DNA from: Streptomyces sp. RB17
Lineage (GTDB): Bacteria > Actinomycetota > Actinomycetes > Streptomycetales > Streptomycetaceae
Assembly (NCBI RefSeq): GCF_009604455.1
Contig: NZ_WEGL01000008.1
Location: 248,001 to 312,000, forward strand
DNA: 64,000 bases
Direction of reading: 5' to 3'
Position numbers and translations under genes: made by a program. Below, piece by piece: positions 1 to 8,196 of this stretch. Below the pieces are notes generated by a model. It did not search any database, was not told the DNA's origin, and saw nothing but the letters and a program-made list of their open reading frames with translations. Numbering within the stretch: the stretch's first letter is position 1; every line of letters begins with the position of its first letter.

Positions 1-621
1 CAGGTCGTACCGGGCCTGAGGCTGGCCGCCCCGCGAGACGCCGAACAGGTGCGGGCCCAGCTGCGGGAGGCCGTCGCGGTGGACGACGCGCCGACCGTGG
101 TCCGCTTCTCCAAGGGCGCCGTCGGCCCCGCCGTACCCGCCGTGGGCCGTGTCGGCGGCATGGACGTGCTGCGCGAGCCCGGCACCGACCGGCCGGACGT
201 GCTGCTCGTCTCCGTGGGCGCCCTGGCCCCGATGTGCCTGGAGATCGCCGGCCTGCTCGACAAGCAGGGCATCTCCACCACCGTGGTCGACCCGCGCTGG
301 GTCAAACCCGTCGACGAGGCGATGGCCCCGCTCGCCGAGCGGCACCGGGTCGTCGTCACCGTCGAGGACAACAGCCGGGCCGGCGGCGTCGGCTCCGCGA
401 TCGCCCAGTCCCTGCGCGACGCCGGCGTCGACGTGCCGCTGCGCGACTTCGGCATCCCGCCGCGCTTCCTCGACCACGCTTCCCGCGCCGAGGTCCTCGC
501 CGAGATCGGCCTGACCGCCCCGGACATCGCCCGCCAGGTCACCGGACTGGTCGCCAAGCTGGACGGACGGTTCGACCGTACGGCCGCCGAAGTGGAGTCG
601 GTCGAGCCCGCGCGCGACTGA
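1..621 (+). CDS. dxs: 1-deoxy-D-xylulose-5-phosphate synthase, C-terminal part (5' end outside window)
   Basis: The reading frame is open from the first base, so the gene starts upstream and only about 206 C-terminal residues are present. They match the transketolase-type C-terminal domain of DXS, with the PTVVRFSKG stretch and a glycine-rich segment (VEDNSRAGGVGSAI) that are typical of this enzyme. DXS condenses pyruvate and glyceraldehyde-3-phosphate in the first step of the MEP isoprenoid pathway in the cytosol. The thiamine-diphosphate and pyrimidine-binding parts are not visible. A strong hairpin follows the stop codon. The family call is firm; the rest of the gene cannot be judged. Confidence 0.9.
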   Translation, partial: QVVPGLRLAAPRDAEQVRAQLREAVAVDDAPTVVRFSKGAVGPAVPAVGRVGGMDVLREPGTDRPDVLLVSVGALAPMCLEIAGLLDKQGISTTVVDPRWVKPVDEAMAPLAERHRVVVTVEDNSRAGGVGSAIAQSLRDAGVDVPLRDFGIPPRFLDHASRAEVLAEIGLTAPDIARQVTGLVAKLDGRFDRTAAEVESVEPARD

Positions 622-637
622 CCCGAACGCGCCCCCT

Positions 638-683
638 GACGGGCCGGTCACGCCACTCCCTGCGGTGGCGGAACCGGCCCGTC
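638..683 (+). terminator. Hairpin terminator downstream of dxs
   Basis: An 11-bp outer stem (GACGGGCCGGT pairing with ACCGGCCCGTC) encloses a second short GCCAC/GTGGC-type stem. It begins about 16 bases after the dxs stop codon and lies before the permease gene. No clear T-run follows, as is usual in Streptomyces. Confidence 0.6.
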
Positions 684-776
684 TGCGTGAACCTGCCTGT
701 GCCGGGGCATACGCATCTCCGACCCTCTCGATCATGACGGGCCACGGCGAGGCCCCCAAGCGTGGGAGGTAGGTAC

Positions 777-2300
777 GTGACCAGCGCGTTGTTCAGGACG
801 AAGAACATCGAGCAGTCCATCCAGGACACCGAGGAACCGGAGCATTCGCTCAGGAAGTCCCTCTCCGCGCTCGACCTGACCGTCTTCGGCGTCGGTGTCA
901 TCATCGGCACCGGCATCTTCGTCCTCACCGGACAGGTCGCCAAGAACAACGCCGGCCCGGCGGTGTCCCTGGCCTTCGTGGTGGCGGGCGTGGTCTGCGC
1001 GCTCGCCGCCCTCTGCTACGCCGAGTTCGCGTCCACGGTCCCCGTGGCGGGCTCGGCGTACACGTTCAGCTACGCCTCCCTGGGCGAGCTGCCCGCCTGG
1101 ATCATCGGCTGGGACCTGGTCCTGGAGTTCGCGCTCGGCACGGCGGTGGTGGCGGTCGGCTGGTCCGGGTACATCCGCTCCCTGATGGACAACGTCGGCT
1201 GGCATCTGCCGGACTATCTGGCCAGCCGGGACACCGCCTCCGGCTTCGGCTTCGACATCCTCGCCGCCGCCCTGGTGCTGGTGCTCACCGGCATCCTCGT
1301 CCTCGGCATGAAACTGTCGGCCCGGATCACCTCGCTCGTCGTCGCCATCAAGGTGGTCGTCGTGCTCATCGTGATCATCGCGGGTGCCTTCTTCATCACG
1401 GGCAGCAACTACTCGCCGTTCATCCCCAAGCCCCAGCCGGTGCCCGCCGGCGGCAATCTCAGGGCCCCGCTGATCCAGCTGATGTTCGGCTGGGCGCCCG
1501 CCAACTTCGGCGTGATGGGCATCTTCACGGCCGCCTCGGTGGTGTTCTTCGCCTTCATCGGCTTCGACATCGTCGCCACCGCCGCCGAGGAGACCCGCAA
1601 CCCGCAGCGGGACATGCCGCGCGGCATCCTCGGCTCCCTGCTCATCTGCACCGTGCTGTACGTCGCCGTCTCCCTCGTCGTCGTCGGCATGGAGAAGTAC
1701 TCCAAGCTGTCCGTGGAGGCCCCGCTCGCCGACGCCTTCAAGGCCATCGGGCACCCCTGGTTCGCGGGTGTGATCAGTTTCGGCGCCGCCGTCGGCCTGA
1801 CCACCGTGTGCATGATCCTGCTGCTCGGCCAGACCCGGGTGTTCTTCGCGATGAGCCGCGACGGACTGCTGCCGCGCTTCTTCTCCCGCGTCCACCCGCG
1901 CTTCCGCACCCCGCACCGGCCGACCGTCCTGCTCGGCGTGATCATCGCGATCGTCTCCGGTTTCACCAGCCTGAGCGAGCTCGCCGAACTGGTGAACATC
2001 GGAACGCTCTTCGCGTTCGTCGTCGTCGCGATCAGCGTGATCATCCTGCGCCGGACCCGCCCGGACCTGCCGCGCGCCTTCCGCACCCCGTGGGTGCCGG
2101 TCATCCCGGTCCTGTCGGTGTGCGCCTCGCTGTGGCTGATGCTCAACCTGCCGGCCGAGACCTGGCTGCGGTTCGCCATCTGGATGGTGATCGGTTTCGC
2201 CGTCTACTTCTTCTACGGCCGCACCCACAGCCGGCTGGCCGCGGGCGGGCGGACCGCCACCGGAGAGACCCGGCGGCCGTCCGCCGGAAACACTCCGTAA
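777..2300 (+). CDS. APC-family amino acid permease
   Basis: This is an integral membrane transporter of about 507 residues with roughly twelve hydrophobic segments. The N-terminal segment VFGVGVIIGTGIFVLTG is the signature of the amino acid-polyamine-organocation superfamily, cationic amino acid transporter branch, which exchanges or symports amino acids across the cytoplasmic membrane. GTG at 777 is chosen because GGGAGGT lies 6 bases upstream; an in-frame GTG at 762 has no such site. The substrate cannot be read from sequence. It sits alone after dxs on the same strand, separated from it by a hairpin. The C-terminal tail is short and polar. Confidence 0.85.
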   Translation: MTSALFRTKNIEQSIQDTEEPEHSLRKSLSALDLTVFGVGVIIGTGIFVLTGQVAKNNAGPAVSLAFVVAGVVCALAALCYAEFASTVPVAGSAYTFSYASLGELPAWIIGWDLVLEFALGTAVVAVGWSGYIRSLMDNVGWHLPDYLASRDTASGFGFDILAAALVLVLTGILVLGMKLSARITSLVVAIKVVVVLIVIIAGAFFITGSNYSPFIPKPQPVPAGGNLRAPLIQLMFGWAPANFGVMGIFTAASVVFFAFIGFDIVATAAEETRNPQRDMPRGILGSLLICTVLYVAVSLVVVGMEKYSKLSVEAPLADAFKAIGHPWFAGVISFGAAVGLTTVCMILLLGQTRVFFAMSRDGLLPRFFSRVHPRFRTPHRPTVLLGVIIAIVSGFTSLSELAELVNIGTLFAFVVVAISVIILRRTRPDLPRAFRTPWVPVIPVLSVCASLWLMLNLPAETWLRFAIWMVIGFAVYFFYGRTHSRLAAGGRTATGETRRPSAGNTP

Positions 2301-2612
2301 CCGTCTTCACCGGGCGGCTGCTGATTCCGGCCCCGCATGTCCCGCTGCGGCCGGGGCCACGGGTCCGGACAACGTGCTCTCCGTGCCCCATGCCCGCCGC
2401 CCCACTCGCCCCGCACGGACCGTGGTCACGAGGACCGGCACCCGGACGGCGTACCGGACGCGTCTGCTGCCCCCGCGCGGTGCCGGCCTGCGCTCGGCCC
2501 GGTCCTCTGCGGCCTTCTGGGCTCTCGGCCGATCCCCGTGGGCTCGCCGGGCTCGGGGCCCGGTCCCGTGGGGCGCCCAGGCTCTCGGGCCCGCGCCGAC
2601 GTCGGGCTCGGC

Positions 2613-2700
2613 GCTGTGTCGTGCGGGTGTCGGGTCGGGTGCTGTGTCGTGCGGGTGTCGGGTCGTGCTGTGCCGTGTGGGTGTCGGGTCGGGTGCTGTC
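2613..2700. repeat. Imperfect 26-28 bp tandem repeat
   Basis: The motif GCTGTGTCGTGCGGGTGTCG recurs with starts near 2613, 2641, 2667 and 2695, the last copy being partial. It directly precedes the 55-bp repeat array. The changing period (28, 26, 28) rules out a coding repeat. Confidence 0.75.
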
Positions 2701-2720
2701 CCGTACGGCCGCCGGGCTCG

Positions 2721-2955
2721 GTGCAGTGCCGTACGAACCTCGGGTTCGGCGTCGCACCGATGGACGATGGGCTCGGTGCAGTGCCGTACGAACCTCGGGT
2801 TCGGCGTCGCACCGATGGACGACGGGCCCGGCGCAGTGCCGTACGAACCTCGGGTTCGGCGTCGCACCGATGGACGATGGGCCCGGTGCAGTGCCGTACG
2901 AACCTCGGGTTTGGCGTCGCACCGATGGACGACGGGCCCGGTGCAGTGCCGTACC
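2721..2955. repeat. Minisatellite of 55-bp units
   Basis: Four complete 55-bp units and a fifth partial unit begin at 2721, 2776, 2831, 2886 and 2941, each starting G(T/C)GCAGTGCCGTACGAACC. Units differ by one to three bases. Fifty-five is not a multiple of three, so open frames through the array change with each unit and are not believable genes. The array fills the gap between the convergent permease and NYN-domain genes (2301-2964), where nothing else was recognised. Confidence 0.9.
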
Positions 2956-2964
2956 GCCGCAGGG

Positions 2965-3366
2965 TCAGCCTCCCAGGACCGTGCGGGGGCCCGTGACCTG
3001 GGCGCCGTGTTCCTGGACGCGGCGGCGCAGTTCGCGGTCCGCCGTGACGACCAGGCACGGACGTGCACCGGCCGCCGCCGCGAGGTGCACGATGCGGTCG
3101 TCGCCGCTGCCGGGCGCATCCTCGACGCGCACCCCGGGCACCGGCTCCACCCCCCGGGCCGCACCCTCCACCACCAGGACCAGCTCCAGCGGACCGGGCA
3201 GGCCGGCCACGCCGGACCGGGCGAGGGGCGCCAGCCGGTCGCGCAGACGCTCGGCGGCGCCGCGCCGGTCGCGCCACCAGCCGTCGGGCACCGACCCGAC
3301 GACGTTCGCGCCGTCGACGATGAGCAGGGGGAGGGGCTCGTGCCCAGCCCCCGGAGTGTCCCTCAT
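2965..3366 (-). CDS. NYN/PIN-like domain protein, putative ribonuclease
   Basis: A small protein of 133 residues. The N-terminal LLIVDGANVVG segment, a central GSGDDRIV and a later VTADRELRRRV place conserved acidic residues in the order expected of NYN/PIN-like metal-dependent nucleases. Streptomyces homologues are often named NTP pyrophosphohydrolase without evidence. ATG at 3366 is chosen because the conserved domain begins about 12 residues later; a longer frame upstream has a shadow-like arginine-rich composition. It lies 38 bases downstream of the secreted-protein gene on the same strand and may be co-transcribed with it. The target is unknown. Confidence 0.65.
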   Translation of the reverse strand: MRDTPGAGHEPLPLLIVDGANVVGSVPDGWWRDRRGAAERLRDRLAPLARSGVAGLPGPLELVLVVEGAARGVEPVPGVRVEDAPGSGDDRIVHLAAAAGARPCLVVTADRELRRRVQEHGAQVTGPRTVLGG

Positions 3367-3404
3367 ATCGGTAACAGCCCTGTTCTGCCGTGTTCCTGGC
3401 GGAC

Positions 3405-4379
3405 TCAGTCTGTCACGGGTCCGCTCGCCCACCGCCGGGTGATCTCGGCGATCGCGGCGGCGGCGCGCTCGGCGGGCCGCCCGCCCGAACGCACCTCGGG
3501 GGAGAACTCGACGTGCAGGAACGGCACATGGTCGGCGTCGGCGGTCTGCCCCTGCACGTTCGTGCGGCCCTCCAGCGGACAGGAGCGCGCCCAGGCCCTG
3601 CACACCCGGAAGCCGTGGCCGCGCAGGGCGTCGGCCAGGCCGCGACCGTCCGGCCGGCCCGCGGACCCGGCACCGGTGGAGGCGACCACGTCGTAGCCGG
3701 GCACGGCGGAGGCGGCGAAGCCGTGCAGCTGGATCCCCGGCATCCCGCGGCGGGCCAGCTCGGCGCAGATGGCGTGGAAAACGGTGTCCCGGCGGTGCGC
3801 CACATCGGCGGAATTGCCGACTCCGGCTTTGCGATGTGCTCCCGCGATCACCAGGACCCCGCCGGGCGAGCCGCGCAGCACCCGTACGCCCAACTGCTCG
3901 GTGCCCAGATCGAAGCCGGGGTGCGGGACCTGTACCGACCAGCTCGGGCGGTGGTCCAGATCCAGGTAGACCCGGCCCCAGCCGCGCGGGGTCGCGGCGG
4001 AGTCGGTGCGGTCGGCCACCTCGGCATAGCGGTGGCCGGAGGGCCGGTCGACGACCGTGCGCACGGTGAAGTCCCGCTGTGAGAGTCGCTGTTCCGCTTG
4101 TGCGCGGTGTCCGTCGAGCAACAGGCCGACGGCCGCGGCGATGTCCTCGCGGTCGGCCCGGCCGGGCGGCAGATAGCCCCCGCCGGGGCCGAACCGGCTC
4201 GTGTAGTCCGCCACCTCGCGCGCCAGGTCGATCTGCCCGGTCCCCTTCGGAACGGTCCTGCGCGCGTCGTCCGCGGTGCCGGCCGGGGTGCGGAGCAGGA
4301 CGGTCAGACCCGCCGCGAGGCCGACGGCGACCAGCAGCAGTGTTGCGATCGTTATGAGACGTGAGCGATGGGCTCTCAT
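3405..4379 (-). CDS. Membrane-anchored or secreted protein, possible metallohydrolase
   Basis: A protein of 324 residues with an N-terminal hydrophobic segment (residues about 8-28) after MRAHRSR, indicating export or a membrane anchor. The second half has a histidine and acidic-residue pattern, AGAHRK...DVAHRRDTVF...GIQLHGF...FLHVEFSPE, which looks like a metal-dependent hydrolase site, but I cannot assign a family. The start codon lies back to back with the CapA-like gene, with only 20 bases between the two starts, so the promoters overlap. By position it could act on, or be regulated with, the polymer locus. That role is inference only. Confidence 0.5.
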   Translation of the reverse strand: MRAHRSRLITIATLLLVAVGLAAGLTVLLRTPAGTADDARRTVPKGTGQIDLAREVADYTSRFGPGGGYLPPGRADREDIAAAVGLLLDGHRAQAEQRLSQRDFTVRTVVDRPSGHRYAEVADRTDSAATPRGWGRVYLDLDHRPSWSVQVPHPGFDLGTEQLGVRVLRGSPGGVLVIAGAHRKAGVGNSADVAHRRDTVFHAICAELARRGMPGIQLHGFAASAVPGYDVVASTGAGSAGRPDGRGLADALRGHGFRVCRAWARSCPLEGRTNVQGQTADADHVPFLHVEFSPEVRSGGRPAERAAAAIAEITRRWASGPVTD

Positions 4380-4399
4380 GGTTGTATCAAGATATCCCG

Positions 4400-5620
4400 G
4401 TGAACAGACGCCGTAGCCGGACCCTGCTGTCCCTGCTGACCCCGCTCTCCCTCCTCGCCGCCGTCTCCGGATGCGGACTCCTCTCCGACGACGCCGGCGC
4501 CTCGGGTGGCGGGCGCTCCTTCACCGTCGCGGCCGCCGGGGACATCCTCATGCACCCCGAGCTGGTCGACCAGGCGCGCAAGGACGCGAAGCGCACCGGC
4601 AAGGGCGTGGACGGAATGGACTTCGGGCCGATGATGGCCGGGATCAAGCCGCTGATCAGCAAGGCCGACCTGGCGATCTGTCACTTCGAGCCGGTGATGG
4701 GCCCGGCGCAGGGCCCGTTCGAGGGCTTCCCTGACTTCCAGGTGCCGCCGCAGCAGGCGAGGACCATCAAGGACATCGGTTACGACACCTGTTCCACCGC
4801 CTCCAACCACACCCTCGACCACGGCTACGACGGAGTGAAGCGCACCCTCGACGCCCTGGACGCCGCAGGCCTCAAGCACACCGGCTCCGCCCGCACCGCG
4901 AAGGAGGCGAACACCCCGCTGATCATGGACGTCAAGGGCGTCAAGGTCGCGCAGATCTCCTTCGCCTACGGCTTCAACGAGCCGCACACGCTGCCCAAGG
5001 ACAAGCCCTGGCTGGCCAACGAGCAGGACCTCGGCCGCATCAAGGCCGCCGAGCAGCGGGCCCGCAAGGCCGGTGCCGAGGTGGTGATCCTCTCCCTGCA
5101 CTGGGGCCGAGAGCACCATCCGGAGCCGTCCGCCTCGCAGATCTCCTTCGCCCGGCAGATCGCCCGCAACACCGGGATCAACCTGGTCATCGGCCATCAC
5201 GCGCACGTCGTGGAGCCGATGGAGAAGGTCGACGGGACCTGGATCTCCTACGGGCTCGGCAACCAGATCGCCCGGCACGAGGTGCCGACGGGCCTGACCG
5301 AGGAGGGCGTGATCGCCTGGTTCACGTTCACCGAGCACGGCACGGGCCACTGGGACGTCCAGCCGCGCTTCGAGCCGACGCTGCTGACGATCCCGCCGGA
5401 CGCCGAGAACGTCCGGGACGGCGGCACCGCCGCCTACACGGACGACGACGTGCGGGACTACCGGCTGCTGGACGTGCCGGCCGTGCTCCGCGACGACCAC
5501 GACCTCTCCGACGCCCTGAAGGCCCGGCTGCGGCTGGCCTTCGAGCGCACCGAGGGCACCCTGCTGAACCGCGGCGCGGCCCAGGACGGGCTGAAGGCGC
5601 TCACCCCGCTGCCCGCATAG
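4400..5620 (+). CDS. capA: CapA/PgsA-like poly-gamma-glutamate synthesis lipoprotein
   Basis: A protein of about 406 residues. The N-terminus is a lipoprotein signal: a basic region (NRRRSRT), a hydrophobic core, then AVSGC with the lipidated cysteine. The mature part is the CapA metallophosphatase-like fold, with AAAGDILMHPE, ASNHTLDHG, SLHWGREH and IGHHAHVVEP motifs. CapA/PgsA is the extracytoplasmic partner of the CapB-CapC synthase in Bacillus and is needed for export or anchoring of poly-gamma-glutamate. GTG at 4400 is chosen because it gives a normal signal peptide; a GTG at 4361 would overlap the divergent gene. It leads the plus-strand series of polymer genes. Confidence 0.85.
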   Translation: MNRRRSRTLLSLLTPLSLLAAVSGCGLLSDDAGASGGGRSFTVAAAGDILMHPELVDQARKDAKRTGKGVDGMDFGPMMAGIKPLISKADLAICHFEPVMGPAQGPFEGFPDFQVPPQQARTIKDIGYDTCSTASNHTLDHGYDGVKRTLDALDAAGLKHTGSARTAKEANTPLIMDVKGVKVAQISFAYGFNEPHTLPKDKPWLANEQDLGRIKAAEQRARKAGAEVVILSLHWGREHHPEPSASQISFARQIARNTGINLVIGHHAHVVEPMEKVDGTWISYGLGNQIARHEVPTGLTEEGVIAWFTFTEHGTGHWDVQPRFEPTLLTIPPDAENVRDGGTAAYTDDDVRDYRLLDVPAVLRDDHDLSDALKARLRLAFERTEGTLLNRGAAQDGLKALTPLPA

Positions 5621-5790
5621 GCGGCCCGAACATACGGGGCATTTGTCGGAACTTGTCCGCCGGTTGCTCGATGTTGCCCAGATCACGCCGGACTTACTGC
5701 AACTTAATGCCCCTCTTATCTGTCTGAGATTTTCGGGTGCGGTCTTACCGTCGGCGCGCCCCGGACCGTATGCACGAGAGGACACCTCCC

Positions 5791-8190
5791 TTGGCGTCAC
5801 CGCCCCCGGCGCGGCAGCACCGAGCCCGCCGCCGAGCCGACATGTCGCTGATAGGGGGCATCCGCCCGCCGATCGCGGTGCTCTCGGTGCTGCTGCTGAC
5901 GCTCGCCAGTTTCACCGACCTGGTACTGGGCCGTGTCGACGACGCCGGCGTGCCGAAGGCCGTGCTGACGTCCCAGCAGCACTACGCCGAGGACGGTGCC
6001 ATCGCGCTGCGCGCCTCCATCGACGAGTCCGTCAAGGACGTCAGCCGCTCCGCCGCGCTGTTCAGCGCCGGGCAGCCGGTCTCGGGCGACGCCGTCCTCG
6101 ACAAGCTCGGCAGCACCTACGAGAAGTGGACGGGCACCGCCGTCGTGGAGGTCCGCTCCGGCAAGCTGGTCGCGGCCCGCGGCGAGACGGTGCCGCTGAC
6201 CGACGTGGACCTGTCCTCGCTCAGTGGCGACGGCGGGCTGGCCCCGCGCATGGTCCGGCTGAAGAACGGCGAGGGACGGCTGCTGTCCTTCGGGCTGCTG
6301 TCCTGGCCGGGCAAGCCGCAGTTGCTGCTGGTGGCGTCCACGACCCTGAAGTTCCCCGGCATCAGTCTCGGTCCGTTCCGCTCGATCGCCGTGGTCGACT
6401 CGGGCGGCACGATCCTCAGCAGCGACGGCATCGCCGATCCCGCGTCGGCGCGCAACAGCATCGACCGCAAGGACATCACGGAATCCCGCAAGCAGCTGAC
6501 GGCCTTCGCCGGGCAGGCCGCCCGCCGCGCGCAGCAGGATCCCCGCAGCAGCAAGGACCCGGGCAGCGGCGGCTACCAGGGCGTCAGCGGCAGCCTCCTC
6601 GGCGGCAAGCTGCTCGGCGACCGGTCCGTCGCCGGGTACGCCACACTCGCCGCCGCCGAGCCGGGCGAGACCACCACCGCCACCGGGCTCGGCCTCTCCG
6701 TGGTCGCCATGGTCAAGGTGACCGAGAAGTCCGGCGGGGCCCGGTCCCCGGTCTTCGGGCTGGCGGCGGGCGCCGCGCTGCTCGTCGTCGGCACCCTGGC
6801 CGTGGCGGTGCTGCTGGGCACCGTGCAGCGCCCGCTCATCCGGCTGTTCCTGGAGTCCCGCCGGCTCACCCGCGGCGATCTGACCCGGCCCGTCACCGTC
6901 CCCGGCTACGGCGAGGCCCACCGCATCGGCGGCGCGCTGGAACGGCTGCGCCGGCAGCTGATGGGCGAGAGTGCCGAGTCCACCGGAGAGCCCGAACGCC
7001 CGCGCGGCCTGCGCCGGGTGGGCACCGGCGCCCTCCTCGCGGTCTGCGCCGTGCTGCTGCTGGCCTGGTCCGCGCCGCTGATGCTGCTGGTCAACCGGGC
7101 CGACAACACCGCCGAGATACCCCGGCAGCTCGTCAACGACCAGCGTGAACGCACCGACACGCTCAGCGACCGGGTGCGCCGCGCGCTCAACGAGGGCGAC
7201 GTCGACCTGCAGTCGGTCGCGTCCCTGATCGGCGACAAGACCTCGCCCGGGGCCATGGAGGAGGTGCTGGAGCGCACCTACAACGAGAACAAGCGCTACC
7301 GCTCCCTCTACGTCGTCGACTCATCCGGCGAGATCAAGGTCCGCGAGGGCAAGGACCCCAAGGTGATCCGGAGGAACCGCGTCTCCGACAGGCCCCTGCG
7401 GCTGCTGGGCCGCGGCGGCAAGGAGCCCGTGGTCGTCGCCTCCGCCGAGATCCCCGGCCGGGACGGGGACCGCCTGGTCGGCGAGTTCCGCCCCGAGTTC
7501 CTCAACGCGCTGCTGAACCGGCCGGGCCTCGGCGTGGTCCGGCTCGTGGACGACCGGAACAAGGTCATCGCCGGCAACACCGGTTTCCTCGCCTTCCAGT
7601 CGCTGCCCGACCAGCGCCTGCGGGACCTCGCCGAGGCCAGCGCCCAGCGGCTCGGCAAGAAACCGCGGCCCAACAGCGTGCTCTACCGCGACAACGGGCT
7701 GCGGATCGCCGCCGCCGCTTCGTTCTCCGGCGGCGGCTCGGCCGAGTCGCTGCACTTCAGCGTGGTCAGCTGGGAGCCCGTCGACCGGCTCGCCATCCCG
7801 GAGTTCGACACCCAGAACCGCACCGTCCTCGCCGGTCTGCTCGGCGCCGCCGCGGCCGTCGCCTGCCTGGGCTGGCTGCACATCGTCGTGGCCCGGCCGC
7901 TGCGCAGCCTCGCCGACCGGGCGGAGGCCCTCGCCGCCGGCGACCGCAAGACCGTGCTCTTCCCGCAGCACCACGACGAGGTCGGCGCCGTCACCCGCTC
8001 CCTGGAACTCCTTCGGCAGCAGCTGCAGGACCAGCGCAAGCAGCAGCCCCGCCGCACCTCTCCGCCCCGGCCCCCGGCCCCGCGGCGGAACCCGCCGGAG
8101 CAGCACGCGCCCGAGCAGCACGCGCCGACGTCGTACCCGGACCCGTACCCGCCCCGGCAGTACCCGCCCCAGCAGTACACAAGGAACTGA
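5791..8190 (+). CDS. Membrane protein with two tandem sensor-HAMP units and no output domain
   Basis: About 799 residues from the TTG chosen here, which has AGAGGA 9 bases upstream; ATG at 5770 is the alternative. The layout is transmembrane, extracellular region of about 270 residues, transmembrane, HAMP (RPLIRLFLESRRL...), transmembrane, a second extracellular region containing SLYVVDSSGEIKV, transmembrane, and a second HAMP (RPLRSLADRAEALAAGD). The protein then ends in a tail rich in Pro, Gln and Tyr. No histidine kinase, cyclase, phosphatase or methyl-accepting module follows. AAGGA in its last codons is the ribosome site for capB, so translation is likely coupled. It may sense the envelope or scaffold the synthase; the function is unknown. 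Confidence 0.75.
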   Translation: MASPPPARQHRARRRADMSLIGGIRPPIAVLSVLLLTLASFTDLVLGRVDDAGVPKAVLTSQQHYAEDGAIALRASIDESVKDVSRSAALFSAGQPVSGDAVLDKLGSTYEKWTGTAVVEVRSGKLVAARGETVPLTDVDLSSLSGDGGLAPRMVRLKNGEGRLLSFGLLSWPGKPQLLLVASTTLKFPGISLGPFRSIAVVDSGGTILSSDGIADPASARNSIDRKDITESRKQLTAFAGQAARRAQQDPRSSKDPGSGGYQGVSGSLLGGKLLGDRSVAGYATLAAAEPGETTTATGLGLSVVAMVKVTEKSGGARSPVFGLAAGAALLVVGTLAVAVLLGTVQRPLIRLFLESRRLTRGDLTRPVTVPGYGEAHRIGGALERLRRQLMGESAESTGEPERPRGLRRVGTGALLAVCAVLLLAWSAPLMLLVNRADNTAEIPRQLVNDQRERTDTLSDRVRRALNEGDVDLQSVASLIGDKTSPGAMEEVLERTYNENKRYRSLYVVDSSGEIKVREGKDPKVIRRNRVSDRPLRLLGRGGKEPVVVASAEIPGRDGDRLVGEFRPEFLNALLNRPGLGVVRLVDDRNKVIAGNTGFLAFQSLPDQRLRDLAEASAQRLGKKPRPNSVLYRDNGLRIAAAASFSGGGSAESLHFSVVSWEPVDRLAIPEFDTQNRTVLAGLLGAAAAVACLGWLHIVVARPLRSLADRAEALAAGDRKTVLFPQHHDEVGAVTRSLELLRQQLQDQRKQQPRRTSPPRPPAPRRNPPEQHAPEQHAPTSYPDPYPPRQYPPQQYTRN

Positions 8191-8196
8191 TCACCC

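Noticed and set aside
732..2228. Long minus-strand open frames opposite the amino-acid permease and many other genes
   Set aside because: They are rich in Arg, Gly, Asp and His without domains, and are the usual antisense shadows of GC-rich coding DNA.
2721..2955. CRISPR-like array
   Set aside because: Units are contiguous 55-mers with no unique spacers and no cas genes nearby.
2143..2996. Open frames in both directions through the 55-bp repeats
   Set aside because: The unit is not a multiple of three, so each copy is read in a different frame; no ribosome site or family resemblance.
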